This document shows positions 34,624-44,587 of a stretch of 64,000 nucleotides of DNA, piece after piece. Position 1 is the first letter of the stretch. Each line of letters opens with the position of its first letter. Below the pieces are notes generated by a model. It saw only the letters and a program-made list of their open reading frames with translations. It was not told the DNA's origin and did not search any database. The stretch is from positions 23,273 through 87,272 of the forward strand of contig BEHT01000007.1 in the NCBI GenBank assembly GCA_002898575.1. The letters run 5' to 3'. Origin of the DNA: a bacterium HR17 (GTDB taxonomy: Bacteria; Armatimonadota; Fervidibacteria; Fervidibacterales; Fervidibacteraceae). The position numbers and the translations under genes were made by a program.

Positions 34624-35613
34624 ATGGTGGTGCCCGTGAGTTGGGGGTTGAAACTGGAATTACCCGAGAGTGACCCTTACGATGTCGTCGTCATCGGTGG
34701 AGGACCAGCGGGATTGACGGCTGCCATCTATGCGGCACGGGCTCGGTTGAAAACCGTCGTGCTGGACAAGCATCCCAAAGCCGGCGCTTTAGGCATGACC
34801 AACCGCATTGAGAACTACCCGGGCATTCCGCAACCGATCAGCGGCACCGCACTGCTGGATATTCTGCGGCAACAGGCGATACAATTTGGGGCTGAGTATC
34901 GGCAAGCGCAAGTGACCAGCGTGGACTTGCTCAAAGACCCGAAAGAAGTGGTCAGCAGCGCCGGCACTTTTTACGGGCGCACCGTCATTATCGCGACGGG
35001 TTCCATGGGACACAAACCTTCTATCCCCGGTGAGGCACAATTCATCGGCAAAGGTGTAAGTTATTGCGCCGTTTGCGACGCCCCCTTTTTCGCAGGCAAG
35101 GATGTGGCGGTCATCGGCGACAACGATGAAGCGTTAGAAGAGTTGGAGTTTGTGAGCCGTTTTGCCAAGACCGTTTACCTGATCAGCCCTCACCGCACCC
35201 CCAAAGCAACGCCCGAACTCGTTGAGCGGGCGAAAAAGTTGCCCAATGTCGTTTGGCGTATGGGTCATCGCGTCGTCGCCATTGAAGGCGATGAGCAAGT
35301 GACCGGAGTCGTCGTGGAACGCGATGGGCAGCGCGAAACAGTGCCCGTCGTAGGCGTCTTCATCTACCTCACTGGCACAAAGCCGGTCACAGATTTCCTC
35401 AACGGGCAAGTGGAGTTAACGCCTGAAGGGTGCATTAAAGTGGACCCTACGACGAAGAGGACAAACGTGCCTGGCGTGTTCGCCATCGGCGATGTGACTT
35501 GCAAAGAAATTCGGCAGGCGGTGGTCGCCGCCGCTGAGGGGGCTATCGCCGCCTTGGAAGCCGACAAGTTCCTGCGCCAGCGCTCCAAAGCCCGCTCTGA
35601 TTGGGCGAGATGA
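34624..35613 (+). CDS. trxB: Thioredoxin reductase (PDO partner)
   Basis: 329 residues, low-molecular-weight thioredoxin reductase. VVVIGGGPAGLTAAIYAARA binds FAD, CAVCDAPFF near residues 143-151 is the redox disulfide, and VAVIGDNDEALEELEFV is the NAD(P)H site, where the usual GxGxxA pattern is altered. NVPGVFAIGDVTC closes the FAD domain. The position behind PDO marks it as its reductase. The changed nucleotide site, lacking the usual second Gly, raises the possibility of another electron donor. Confidence 0.93.
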   Translation: MVVPVSWGLKLELPESDPYDVVVIGGGPAGLTAAIYAARARLKTVVLDKHPKAGALGMTNRIENYPGIPQPISGTALLDILRQQAIQFGAEYRQAQVTSVDLLKDPKEVVSSAGTFYGRTVIIATGSMGHKPSIPGEAQFIGKGVSYCAVCDAPFFAGKDVAVIGDNDEALEELEFVSRFAKTVYLISPHRTPKATPELVERAKKLPNVVWRMGHRVVAIEGDEQVTGVVVERDGQRETVPVVGVFIYLTGTKPVTDFLNGQVELTPEGCIKVDPTTKRTNVPGVFAIGDVTCKEIRQAVVAAAEGAIAALEADKFLRQRSKARSDWAR

Positions 35614-35719
35614 GACTGTCGCCGCTTAATGGCACCGCTGACGGCGTTCGCTGAACTGGCGCTCCCTTCCGTGAGGCAGCAGTCGCAGCAATTGACCGAT
35701 CCCGACCGATCGTCCCGTT

Positions 35720-38700
35720 TTATGACGCGGACGCTGTTGCTCCCTTGCGATCGGCTGCTAACACTTGCCGTAAAAACTGCCCCGTGTAACTGTGAGGCGT
35801 TGCAGCGATGATTTCAGGCGGACCTTCAGCGATGACTTCCCCACCTTGCTCGCCGCCTTCGGGTCCAAGGTCAACGACCCAATCGGCGGTCTTGATGACC
35901 TCCAAGTTGTGCTCAATGACGATGACCGTGTTGCCCATGTCCACAAGCCGATGGAGCACATTGAGTAACCGCTCCACATCGTAAAAGTGCAGCCCGACCG
36001 TCGGCTCGTCCAGAATGTAAAGTGTCCGTCCCGTTGCCCGCCGGCACAGTTCGCTCGCCAATTTGACCCGTTGCGCCTCGCCGCCGCTCAGCGTCGTCGC
36101 TGGTTGACCCAGTTTGATGTAGCCCAGTCCGACATCGTGCAGCGTTTGCAAGATGCGCTTGATGGAGGGCACATGTTCAAAGAAGGCGAGGGCTTCATCA
36201 ACGGTCATGTCCAGCACATCAGCGATGTTTTTGTCGCGGTAAGTCACTTCCAGCGTCTCACGGTTGTAGCGCTTACCTTTACACACTTCGCACGGCACAA
36301 ACACATCGGGCAGAAAGTGCATCTCCACCTTGATGTAACCCTCGCCTTGACAGGCTTCGCACCGTCCACCTTTGACATTGAAACTGAACCGACCTGGCTT
36401 GTAACCTCTCGCTTTCGCTTCCCGTGTGGACGCAAACAGTTCACGGATATGCGTGAACACACCCGTGTAAGTGGCGGGGTTGCTGCGGGGTGTCCGTCCG
36501 ATAGGCGATTGGTCAATGTTAATGACCTTGTCCACCCACCTTTGAACTTCGCCCCGCGCCTTCCGCCCTTCATCCCAGACAAAAATTTCATCGTAGTTGC
36601 CGGGCAACTCCGTCGCTCCATGCAACTTGCGAGCAAGGGCTTTGTAAAGGATGTCCACGATCAGGCTGCTTTTGCCTGAACCCGAAACGCCCGTCACGCA
36701 GATAAACAGGCTGAGCGGGAAGCGGGCGGTGATGTTTTTGAGGTTGTGTTGGCGCGCCCCTTTGACGACAAGCCATTGCCCTTTCGGTTGCCGTCGCACC
36801 GTTGGCACAGGAATCTTCCGCCTGCCCGATAAGTATTGCCCTGTGAGAGATTGCTCACAGCGCTCAATGTCTTCAACGGTGCCCGTTGCCACGACATAGC
36901 CACCATGTTCACCTGCGCCCGGTCCGAGGTCCACGATGAAGTCGGCGCTGCGGATGGTCTCCTCATCGTGTTCCACGACGATGACCGTGTTGCCCATGTC
37001 GCGCAACTTTTTGAGTGTCCCGATGAGCCGCTCGTTATCGCGCGGGTGCAACCCGATAGACGGTTCGTCCAAGATGTAAAGCACGCCCGTCAGCCCCGAA
37101 CCGACCTGCGTCGCCAACCGAATGCGTTGCGCTTCACCGCCTGCCAGCGTGGATGCCTCACGGTTAAGGGTCAGGTAATCTAAACCGACATCCATGAGGA
37201 ATTGCAAGCGGTTGCGGATTTCCTTCAGGATTTGGTGGGCGATGGTGCGCTCTTTCTCCGTCAGCCGCAAAGTGTCTAACCACTGCAGCGCTTCTTTGAC
37301 CGACAGTTGACAAACTTGTGCGATGTTCCATCGCCAAACGAGTTCACAGGGCGGGTTACCGTTATTTCTCTCGCCCCATGTCCCTTGTCCCGCGTCCCAT
37401 TCCTGCGGGTCGTCGGCAGGGAAAGGCAAGGGTGATTTGGGTTGTGTCGCGGCGCGGACGGTGACCGCCAGACTCTCTGGCTTCAACCGCGCCCCTTTGC
37501 ACGCAGGGCACGGGCGCAACGCCATGAACTTGCGCAACTCTTCTCGCCACTCGTCATCCCCGTCGCGGTAATCTTCTTGCAAAATCGGGATGACCCCCTC
37601 AAAGTAGGTCGTTATCGTCCGACGGCGCCCGTAACGGTTGACATAACTGACACGCACGGGACGGTCGGTGCCGTAAAGGAGCGCGTTGAGTTGCTCTTTG
37701 GTCAGGTTTTTGATGGGCGTGTGAACGCTGAAGCCGTAAGCCTGAGCGACGGCTTTCAGGATTTCCTTTTTGTAGTTGCTGATGTAAAGTTTCCACGGCA
37801 CAATCGCTCCGTCAGCGACGGACAAATTTTTGTCGGGGATGATGAGGTCGGGGTCAAATTCCGCCTTTGTCCCCAAGCCGTCACATTCAGGACAAGCACC
37901 GTAGGGGCTGTTGAAACTGAAGTTACGGGGCTGCAGTTCGGGAATGTTGATGCCGCATTCAGGGCACGCAAAGTGCTCGCTAAAAATCAACTCGTTGTTT
38001 GGGGACTTAGGACGCGGGACAGAAGGCGAATTTTTTTGCGCTGTTGCCGCTTGTTGCGCCCCTTGCCCCGTGTCCTCCGTGCCATTGACCAACTGCACGA
38101 TGGCGACCCCTTGTCCTGCTTTGAGTGCCGTTTCTACAGAGTCATGTAACCGTGACCGCACCTCCGGTTTGACGACGATGCGGTCCACCACGATTTCAAT
38201 CCAGTGCTGCTTGTAGCGGTCCAGTTGCGCCTTCAGCGCTTCATCCACAGTCATCACCTGCCCATCCACACGCACCCGCACAAACCCTTGACGGCGGATT
38301 TCCTCAAACAGATGCCCGTAAGTGCCCTTGCGTCCGCGCACGATGGGCGCAAGCACATGGATTCGCGTCCCTACGGGCAGGCTCAAAATTTGGTCAACGA
38401 TTTGCTCAGGAGTCTGGCGGACAATCGGGCGGCCGCATTTGTAGCAATGAGGGGTTCCTACGCGGGCGAACAACAGGCGCAGGTAGTCGTAAATCTCCGT
38501 GACCGTCGCGACCGTTGAGCGGGGGTTGTGGTGCATCGCCTTTTGGTCAATGCTGATGGCGGGCGAGAGCCCCTCAATGAAGTCCACATCAGGCTTATCC
38601 AATCGCCCCAAAAACTGACGGGCGTAAGCGGAAAGGCTCTCCACATACCGCCGCTGCCCTTCAGCGTAAAGCGTGTCAAAGGCTAGCGAACTCTTGCCTG

Positions 38701-38821
38701 ACCCCGATATGCCCGTGATGACGATGAGTTTCTCCTTGGGCAGCGCAAGGTCAATGTTTTTCAAGTTATGCTGCCGTGCCCCACGGACGACAATGAACCG
38801 CTCAGCACCCATGGGCTTCAT
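35720..38821 (-). CDS. uvrA: UvrABC excinuclease subunit A
   Basis: DNA damage recognition ATPase. Two ABC modules: Walker [31 protein letters not shown] and [18 protein letters not shown]; signature motifs [12 protein letters not shown] and [12 protein letters not shown]; zinc fingers [28 protein letters not shown] and [19 protein letters not shown] with CEVCKG. At about 1033 residues it is some 80 longer than usual, because of two inserts encoded by heptamer repeats: one before the first zinc finger ([10 protein letters not shown]), one near residue 490 (GQGTWGE). ATG 38821 is chosen as start; 38851 and 38812 are alternatives. Confidence 0.95.
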   Translation of the reverse strand: MKPMGAERFIVVRGARQHNLKNIDLALPKEKLIVITGISGSGKSSLAFDTLYAEGQRRYVESLSAYARQFLGRLDKPDVDFIEGLSPAISIDQKAMHHNPRSTVATVTEIYDYLRLLFARVGTPHCYKCGRPIVRQTPEQIVDQILSLPVGTRIHVLAPIVRGRKGTYGHLFEEIRRQGFVRVRVDGQVMTVDEALKAQLDRYKQHWIEIVVDRIVVKPEVRSRLHDSVETALKAGQGVAIVQLVNGTEDTGQGAQQAATAQKNSPSVPRPKSPNNELIFSEHFACPECGINIPELQPRNFSFNSPYGACPECDGLGTKAEFDPDLIIPDKNLSVADGAIVPWKLYISNYKKEILKAVAQAYGFSVHTPIKNLTKEQLNALLYGTDRPVRVSYVNRYGRRRTITTYFEGVIPILQEDYRDGDDEWREELRKFMALRPCPACKGARLKPESLAVTVRAATQPKSPLPFPADDPQEWDAGQGTWGERNNGNPPCELVWRWNIAQVCQLSVKEALQWLDTLRLTEKERTIAHQILKEIRNRLQFLMDVGLDYLTLNREASTLAGGEAQRIRLATQVGSGLTGVLYILDEPSIGLHPRDNERLIGTLKKLRDMGNTVIVVEHDEETIRSADFIVDLGPGAGEHGGYVVATGTVEDIERCEQSLTGQYLSGRRKIPVPTVRRQPKGQWLVVKGARQHNLKNITARFPLSLFICVTGVSGSGKSSLIVDILYKALARKLHGATELPGNYDEIFVWDEGRKARGEVQRWVDKVINIDQSPIGRTPRSNPATYTGVFTHIRELFASTREAKARGYKPGRFSFNVKGGRCEACQGEGYIKVEMHFLPDVFVPCEVCKGKRYNRETLEVTYRDKNIADVLDMTVDEALAFFEHVPSIKRILQTLHDVGLGYIKLGQPATTLSGGEAQRVKLASELCRRATGRTLYILDEPTVGLHFYDVERLLNVLHRLVDMGNTVIVIEHNLEVIKTADWVVDLGPEGGEQGGEVIAEGPPEIIAATPHSYTGQFLRQVLAADRKGATASAS
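37371..37405. repeat. Heptameric in-frame repeat block 1 in uvrA
   Basis: Plus-strand units TCGCCCC, ATGTCCC, TTGTCCC, GCGTCCC, ATTCCTG. Lies in an insertion just before the second-module [13 protein letters not shown] stretch of UvrA. Confidence 0.75.
38000..38027. repeat. Heptameric in-frame repeat block 2 in uvrA
   Basis: Plus-strand units TGGGGAC, TTAGGAC, GCGGGAC, AGAAGGC. Read on the coding strand as [10 protein letters not shown]. It faces block 3 in the opposite orientation, 28 bases away. Confidence 0.72.
38056..38083. repeat. Heptameric in-frame repeat block 3 in uvrA
   Basis: Plus-strand units GCGCCCC, TTGCCCC, GTGTCCT, CCGTGCC, encoding EDTGQGAQ. Inverted relative to block 2, so the pair can form a stem in DNA or RNA. 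Confidence 0.7.
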
Positions 38822-38900
38822 CACCGTAATAAACAATTTTGCGTCACCCATATCAAGCCGTTCTGGGGCAAGAGAGTTAAACGCGCCCGCCGCAACGGCA

Positions 38901-39545
38901 TCACGGGCGATCGTCCGCGTGGATCCGCATCGGGGCAAAGCTTCTACGATGGATGGGGCAAGGGCCGAAGCGGCGGAGTGCCTCTAGATGCTGCCTGGTC
39001 GGATAACCCTTGTGCTGGGCGAACCCGTAGTGCGGGTAGCGACGGTCGTAGGCGACCATCACGCGGTCGCGAGCGACTTTGGCGATAATGCTGGCGGCGC
39101 TGATGAGCGGGCACACTTCATCGCCGTCAATGACGAACACCGCTTCAACACCCAAATCCCCCAAAGCATCCCCGTCCACTAGCGCCAAATCAATGGAGCA
39201 CCCAACCGTTTTGTGCTGCAAACGCTGCACCGCTCGCCGCATCGCCAACAATGTCGCTCGGCGAATGTTCAAGCGGTCAATTTCCGCTGGCGACGCTTTG
39301 CCGACGGCAAAGCACGCCCCGCAGCGTTTGAGCCAACGGACCGCTTGCTCTCGCTCTTGCGGCGTCAGTTTTTTGCTGTCCTGCAGCAGCGGCGGTTCTG
39401 TGAACAGTAAATCGTGCAGAGGCGACGGTGCCGGTGGCAACAAAATCGCCGCTGCCACAACAGGACCTGCCAATGGACCCCGCCCGGCTTCATCTATGCC
39501 CACCACTGTGCGTCCTTTTGCGACCCACTCTCGCAATTGCTCCAT
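38901..39545 (-). CDS. rnhB: Ribonuclease HII
   Basis: Removes ribonucleotides from DNA and RNA primers. [23 protein letters not shown] supplies the DEAGRG catalytic acids; further acids lie in [11 protein letters not shown] and [24 protein letters not shown]-terminal [31 protein letters not shown] is typical. ATG 39545 follows AAAGGGCGAGTG; an upstream in-frame ATG at 39578 lacks one. The gene ends just before uvrA, so both repair genes are likely in one unit. Confidence 0.93.
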   Translation of the reverse strand: MEQLREWVAKGRTVVGIDEAGRGPLAGPVVAAAILLPPAPSPLHDLLFTEPPLLQDSKKLTPQEREQAVRWLKRCGACFAVGKASPAEIDRLNIRRATLLAMRRAVQRLQHKTVGCSIDLALVDGDALGDLGVEAVFVIDGDEVCPLISAASIIAKVARDRVMVAYDRRYPHYGFAQHKGYPTRQHLEALRRFGPCPIHRRSFAPMRIHADDRP

Positions 39546-39647
39546 CACTCGCCCTTTCGTCCATCGTTCCTGCCGCATAGCCTATCCCTCATCCGCAACG
39601 GACTTGCATGCTTCAATCGGCAATTTTTTCCTACTTTCAAATTTTTG

Positions 39648-42032
39648 CTAAGGGGTCACGCTGACGGGAATTTGCAATCGTGCGGTCATTGGAACCAAAC
39701 AGCGGCGGTCATCGCAGGCTTGATAACGCAAGCGGAAGGTTACGAGTTCCTCGCCGCGCGCCTCAGGTTTTGCCCGCAGCCAAAGGGTGACGGTGATCGT
39801 GCCGGTGTAAACCTTGAGGGAGGTGGGGGCAAAAGATAATCGCACCTCTTTGGACGGCGGAAATTCCACCCGCTCCACCGTCACCTGTCGGCTTTCAACG
39901 CTCAACTGCGTCGGCTGCAAGTTGGGTTGCGGTTCAGCGCTGTTGATGTGCCACCCTTGGGCGATGGCGATGTTCACCCTCAGCACCCCCGTTGCGCCTG
40001 CTTTTAGCGTCAGCCTTTCAGGTTCCACCCAAACGCGTTCAATGGGGCGCTCGGCGATGACGGCGCGTTCTTTGCGGGTCACCTGCCACTCATCTAAAAC
40101 GATCAACAGTGTCATCGCTCCTTGCGGGACGCGCACCATCAATTCGCCAAAAGTTTCCAGCGTCCGTTTGGTGATATGGGCGTAGCGCTCCTCACCTGTT
40201 TTGTTTGCCAACCGCAGCAACCCCAACGCTGCCATCCCGTTGGGCGACGGCTCTGCCCCGTCAATGGTGGGTTTGCTGCGGACCAGCACATCCGCCCGTT
40301 CCGTCGTGAACCAAAACCCGCCTTTTTCCTCGTCCCAAAACAGCCGCACCATCGTGTCCGCCAGTTCCCGCGCCTGTTGTAACCATTGGGCTTCACCGGT
40401 GACCTCGTGCAGTTCCAGCAGGGCGGTGAGCAAGTAGGCGTAATCGTCCAACATCCCGTCCACTTTCGCGATGCCGTTGCGGTAACTGTGCCAGAGCGTT
40501 CCGTCGGGTTTGCGCATCGTTGTCCACAAAAATGTGGCGGTGCGCTCCGCCGCTTGCCGATAGCGTGCATCGCCCAAGTAACGGTAGCCCAACGCCAAAC
40601 TGCGCACCATCAGCGCGTTCCAACTCGTCAGGACTTTGTCGTCGCAATGCGGTTTAGGGCGTCGGTCGCGGGCGTCCCGCAACTTCGCCCGCCATTCGTC
40701 CACCTTTGCCCACATTTCTTCAACGCTCATGTTCAACACCTTTGCCCAATTTTCCACAGACGCTTGCAGCAAGTTGGGAATGCAACCGCTGTAACCCGTG
40801 TGGGGGTTGACGAAGTTCGGCTCATCGCTGATGCCGTAAATTTTGCAAAACAGTTCGCCGTCCTTTTCGCCCAGCACCGCCCTCACTTCGTCAGGGCGCC
40901 AAAGGTAGAAAGCGCCTTCCTCTTTGGACGGGACGAAAGACGCAGGGCGTGGGGTAGGGGGGTAACTTTCGGCGTCAAGGGCGGAGTAGAAAGCGCCCTC
41001 AGGTGATGTCATCTCGCGCAAGACGAAGGCGTAAGTGTCTGCGGCGATGCGACGGAAAAATGGGTCGCCGCTCAACTCAAATGCCCAAGCGTAAACTTGC
41101 GCCAGTTGGGCGTTGTCGTAGAGCATCTTTTCAAAGTGCGGGACGAGCCATTGGGCATCTACGCTGTAGCGATGGAACCCGCCGCCGATATGGTCGTAAA
41201 TGCCCCCTTGCGCCATTTTGCGCAAGGTCAACGCCGCCGCTTCCCACAAGGGCAATCGCTGCGTCGCAGCGTAACGGCGTAGCAAAAACTCCAGCGCTTG
41301 ATGGGGCGGAAACTTAGGCGCGCTGCCAAAGCCGCCGTTGGTCTTGTCCAGGTTGCGCAGCAACGCGTTCTCCGCCGCATTGAGTACCGTCGCAGCGGTC
41401 GTTTCATCCAACGGTTGCGCGGATGGCAGTGTGAGTTGCAATTCAGCGGCGATGGTGCGAGCGACTTCGTCGGCGACTTGCAAAACCCGTTGCCGCTCCT
41501 CGCGCCACAAGCGGGCGATTTCTAACAAGATGCGCTTGAACTGTTCGGGCGGAAAGTAAGTGCCGCCGAAAAAGGGTTTGCCGTCGGGCGTCAGAAACAC
41601 TGACATCGGCCATCCGCCATGACCGTTGGTGAAAATCAAGACAGCGCGCATGTAAATTTCGTCCACATCGGGGCGCTCTTCGCGGTCCACCTTGATGCTG
41701 ACGAAATGCTCGTTCAGGATAGCAGCGATTTCCTCGTTCTCAAAACTCTCCCGCTCCATCACATGGCACCAGTGGCAAGTGGAGTAGCCGACCGAGAGGA
41801 AAATCGGTTTGTCCTCTTTGCGGGCTTTTTCAAAGGCTTCATCGCCCCAAGGAAACCAATCAACGGGGTTATCGGCGTGTTGCAGCAAGTATGGGCTCGT
41901 CTCGTCGGCGAGACGGTTGCGACGCTGGGCGCGCTCAAGCATGGCAATCCCTCCGCAGACAAGGATGGCAACGATGCCGCCTAAAAGCAAGGCAGATAAC
42001 ACGGTGCGACGGGTTGGCTGAAAGGAGCGCAT
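39648..42032 (-). CDS. DUF255 thioredoxin-domain protein with C-terminal DsbD-like domain
   Basis: A YyaL/SSP411-type protein of 794 residues. An N-terminal signal anchor (residues 10-30) is followed by [25 protein letters not shown] and the thioredoxin-like [16 protein letters not shown] glycosidase-like (alpha/alpha)6 barrel follows to about residue 660. The last 130 residues ([30 protein letters not shown]) resemble the N-terminal DsbD/DsbC-type domain with a CxxxxC pair. The anchor and this extra domain suggest action outside the membrane. A heptamer repeat at 40929-40963 encodes a Pro-rich loop ([10 protein letters not shown]). Start follows CGAGGTGACGCTGTC. Confidence 0.88.
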   Translation of the reverse strand: MRSFQPTRRTVLSALLLGGIVAILVCGGIAMLERAQRRNRLADETSPYLLQHADNPVDWFPWGDEAFEKARKEDKPIFLSVGYSTCHWCHVMERESFENEEIAAILNEHFVSIKVDREERPDVDEIYMRAVLIFTNGHGGWPMSVFLTPDGKPFFGGTYFPPEQFKRILLEIARLWREERQRVLQVADEVARTIAAELQLTLPSAQPLDETTAATVLNAAENALLRNLDKTNGGFGSAPKFPPHQALEFLLRRYAATQRLPLWEAAALTLRKMAQGGIYDHIGGGFHRYSVDAQWLVPHFEKMLYDNAQLAQVYAWAFELSGDPFFRRIAADTYAFVLREMTSPEGAFYSALDAESYPPTPRPASFVPSKEEGAFYLWRPDEVRAVLGEKDGELFCKIYGISDEPNFVNPHTGYSGCIPNLLQASVENWAKVLNMSVEEMWAKVDEWRAKLRDARDRRPKPHCDDKVLTSWNALMVRSLALGYRYLGDARYRQAAERTATFLWTTMRKPDGTLWHSYRNGIAKVDGMLDDYAYLLTALLELHEVTGEAQWLQQARELADTMVRLFWDEEKGGFWFTTERADVLVRSKPTIDGAEPSPNGMAALGLLRLANKTGEERYAHITKRTLETFGELMVRVPQGAMTLLIVLDEWQVTRKERAVIAERPIERVWVEPERLTLKAGATGVLRVNIAIAQGWHINSAEPQPNLQPTQLSVESRQVTVERVEFPPSKEVRLSFAPTSLKVYTGTITVTLWLRAKPEARGEELVTFRLRYQACDDRRCLVPMTARLQIPVSVTP
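40929..40963. repeat. Heptameric in-frame repeat block in DUF255 gene
   Basis: Plus-strand units CGGGACG, AAAGACG, CAGGGCG, TGGGGTA, GGGGGTA, read on the coding strand as a Pro/Ser-rich loop. Confidence 0.68.
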
Positions 42033-42059
42033 GACAGCGTCACCTCGTTGGACGCCGCG

Positions 42060-42866
42060 TCACGCTGCCAGAGTGTGCTGAACGGTCAAAAAAGTGACGA
42101 GCAACAAAGCGAACCCGATGACAATCAACCAGTGCAACGCCGCCGCTTCCCAGCGCTTGACCCAGCGGGCGTGCAAGTAAGCGGCGAAAATTGCCCAAGT
42201 CAGCAACGATGCAAACACTTTCGGGTCAGTCCATGCGGGGCGTCCTTCCCATTTCGCCCAAACGACGCCGACCATCATGCCCAAAGTCAACAGCGGCAAC
42301 CCGACCAGCACCCAGCGACTGGCTAAATGTTCCGTCGCTTCCAGCGGGGGTAACTTTTGCAGGAAAGACAAGGGGCGTTTGCGTTTTAGCGACCACAGCG
42401 TCAGCAAATGCGCGATAGCAGCGCCAAACGCCAGCATCAATGCGAAGTAACCCGCCATCAGCAAGCTGACATGCACCAACAGCATGTCCCGCCGCAAATG
42501 GGCGGGCAAATACATCGGTTTGCCGACGCTGCTGAAAGTGACAAGGACAGCAGCCAACGGCAACAGAAACGCTGCTGGCACTTCCATCTTGCGTACCTGC
42601 CACAGCCACAGGGCGCTGGCGACGAGCAGTCCACTCAACGCCGCTGCGACGGCTTCCGGTGTATTTAATCGCAACCAACCCGTCACCACGCCTTCCGCGA
42701 TGAACAATCCATGACAACCAGCGGCAACGAAACACACCGATAGCGGGTTAAATGGCAACCGCCGACGGGGCTGCCACAAAGTCAGCAACACGGCAGCTGT
42801 CGCCAGCAGATAACCGACGGCTGCCGACCAACCGAACAACGCCCAAACAACTTGCAACAGCGTCAC
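42060..42866 (-). CDS. CcsA/HemX-type cytochrome c assembly membrane protein
   Basis: 268 residues, about eight hydrophobic segments. It belongs to the CcsA/CcmF/HemX superfamily. The heme-handling loop is weak here: WAKWEGRPAWTDPKVFASLLTW stands where others have WGxYWxWDPKE, so the classical WWD motif is partly lost, as in HemX proteins linked to hemA. Conserved His are visible in LLVHVSLLMAGY and LHWLIV. The start is GTG 42866 or TTG 42857. In HemX-like members the role is control of HemA level or heme export; the hemA gene lies 1.7 kb upstream in the same run. Confidence 0.8.
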   Translation of the reverse strand: MTLLQVVWALFGWSAAVGYLLATAAVLLTLWQPRRRLPFNPLSVCFVAAGCHGLFIAEGVVTGWLRLNTPEAVAAALSGLLVASALWLWQVRKMEVPAAFLLPLAAVLVTFSSVGKPMYLPAHLRRDMLLVHVSLLMAGYFALMLAFGAAIAHLLTLWSLKRKRPLSFLQKLPPLEATEHLASRWVLVGLPLLTLGMMVGVVWAKWEGRPAWTDPKVFASLLTWAIFAAYLHARWVKRWEAAALHWLIVIGFALLLVTFLTVQHTLAA

Positions 42867-43083
42867 CTCGCCAAGCCGTCACAGAGTCGCCGATTTTTTC
42901 TGTCCTTGCGCCAGTTGGCACACGATCTCCCACCCAAAGCCTTGACGGCGCCCGACACCCCGAAAACGCCTTTTCTGCCGGTTTTCTGCTGGGTGACGGT
43001 GTGCCGCAGCCAGCGGACAACCGACGAGCCAAGTAATCGTCCCGTGGTCATCGTCTACTTGACGCCGACAAGCGCCGTTTTTC

Positions 43084-43103
43084 GGGCAGACCGTTGTCTG
43101 CCC
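43084..43103. other. Perfect hairpin after the UxxC thioredoxin gene
   Basis: 8-bp stem GGGCAGAC/GTCTGCCC with a 4-base loop, 17 bases past the stop at 43120. No U-run follows on the minus strand, so it is not a clear terminator; it may protect the 3' end or mark a dispersed repeat. The rest of the 42867-43119 gap shows nothing. Confidence 0.5.
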
Positions 43104-43119
43104 CTACAGCGGGTTCGCC

Positions 43120-44541
43120 TCACTTGAGAGCCTCTTCAATTGATCGTTTGAGCCCTTCCTCGTCAAAGCCCGCTTGCAGGTAGCGGATTTTGCCGTCCTT
43201 GCCGATGACGACATTCGTCGGCACACCCTCCACGCCATAGAGTTGGGCGACCTTACCGTCTTCACTGGCATCCACCAAAACGGTGTAGGTAAGTTTGTGT
43301 TTGCTGGCGAACTCTTTAGCGCGCTGGAAGGGGTCACCCTCTGCCCAAACCGCGATGCCGATGATGACAACCCCCTTGTCCTTGTAGGTCTGCCAGAAAT
43401 CCTTCTCCAAACGCGGAGCCTCCGCGTTGCACGGCTCTCACCAGTGGGCGAAAAAGTTGAGCACGATGACTTTTCCCTTCAAGGCACTGAGTTTGACCGT
43501 GCTTTTGCGGTCCACTGTCGGCAACTCAAAGTCAGGGGCAGGTTGACCGATGAGGGAGCCTTGCTGTTGCTGGCGTTCAACTTGTTTCCTAACGATCTGC
43601 ACGACCCGTTGCCAAGTTTCTAAGTGAATGCGGTAGGGGCTGTCTTTGAACTTTTGCAGGAACTCGTTGATGGCTTGCTCAACGGCGTCCAACGCCTCTT
43701 TGCTCGGTTGGCGGAAGATGGACGGACCTACTTTTTGCTGAATCGCCTTAATCGCTTCCAATTCTTTGAGCCGTTGCGTTAGCGCCAGTTCATCCAGCAC
43801 TTTTTGGCTTTTGAGCACCAACTGCAAGGTGGTAACCAAAATTTGCCCCTCGCGGATTTGCAGAGCGCCCTCCCGCTGAAGGCGCCGCACGATGCCCGTT
43901 TGGGCGTCTACCCATAAGGTGTCGGCGATTTTGACGATTTGTGCCCCTTGCGCCCCAGGAACGGGCAGGGGTTTAGGCAAGGTGCGCGTGACCACAAAGC
44001 ACTCGCTCCCCTCCGTTTTCTCTTTGCCCTTGACCGCGTATTGCACTTCCCCATCCGTTTCAGGTTGGATAAGCACCCGCTCTCTTGCCGTCCACGCTTT
44101 GCCCCTCGCTAACCGCTGGGAAGGCACAAAATAAATGGGTAGGATGTGGGTGAAGTTCATGGCAAAGGGAAACGGAGGCACTTCCGCCCTGATTTGCTCA
44201 AAACCTGTGGCGCTTTCTTCACCAGCGATGGTTATGTCCAAAAAGCGCAACGCCGCTTCAGGGGGAATGTTTTGCCCTTCTATCTGCGGGGCGAACACAC
44301 GCAGGCTGGCGACGACCGTCCTTTCACCTTCCTTCACCTCGGTCACCAAATCGGTCATTTGCACCGTCGCTGTCAACGAGTGTTCACCTACTTGCAATTT
44401 CGCCTGCCCAGCGTAACTCAACTCCATCCCCCGCTTTAGAGGGGACGGCGCACCCCCAACCGCCACCGACACTTGCGCGCCCCCAAGCGCCATGAGACCG
44501 GCGACCAACCAACCGCACAACCGTCTGACTGACCACATCAT
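43120..44541 (-). CDS. Selenocysteine-containing thioredoxin-fold protein (UxxC), exported
   Basis: 473 codons with an in-frame TGA at codon 368. A signal peptide precedes a 340-residue N-terminal domain of unknown type that resembles DUF6263-like beta-rich lipoproteins. Then a TlpA/ResA-type domain begins, GQPAPDFELPTVDRKSTVKLSALKGKVIVLNFFAHW, stops at TGA, and continues in the same frame EPCNAEAPRLEKDFWQTYKDKGVVIIGIAVW to VEGVPTNVVIGKDG and the end. The usual active site here is WCxPC, so TGA gives WUEPC, a Sec/Cys pair. SECIS-like stem-loop follows. Start ATG 44541 has AAAAGGAGGCGAACCGC before it. Position beside hemA and ccm genes suggests a role in apocytochrome c thiol reduction, like CcmG/ResA, which the window otherwise lacks. 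Callers would give two ORFs, 43438-44541 and 43120-43410. Confidence 0.85.
43410..43440 (-). promoter_or_regulatory. Bacterial SECIS-like stem-loop (UxxC thioredoxin gene)
   Basis: TGA at 43440-43438, nine bases, then the perfect 8-bp stem AACGCGGA/TCCGCGTT with a GGC loop starting 17 bases after the TGA. The stem lies inside the coding sequence, as required. Confidence 0.8.
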
Positions 44542-44587
44542 TGCGGTTCGCCTCCTTTTCGTTTTTTGCACGCAAGGCTATGCGCCC

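Noticed and set aside
21450..40963. Heptameric blocks as a CRISPR array
   Set aside because: Units are 7 bases with no spacers and lie inside coding sequence; no cas genes present.
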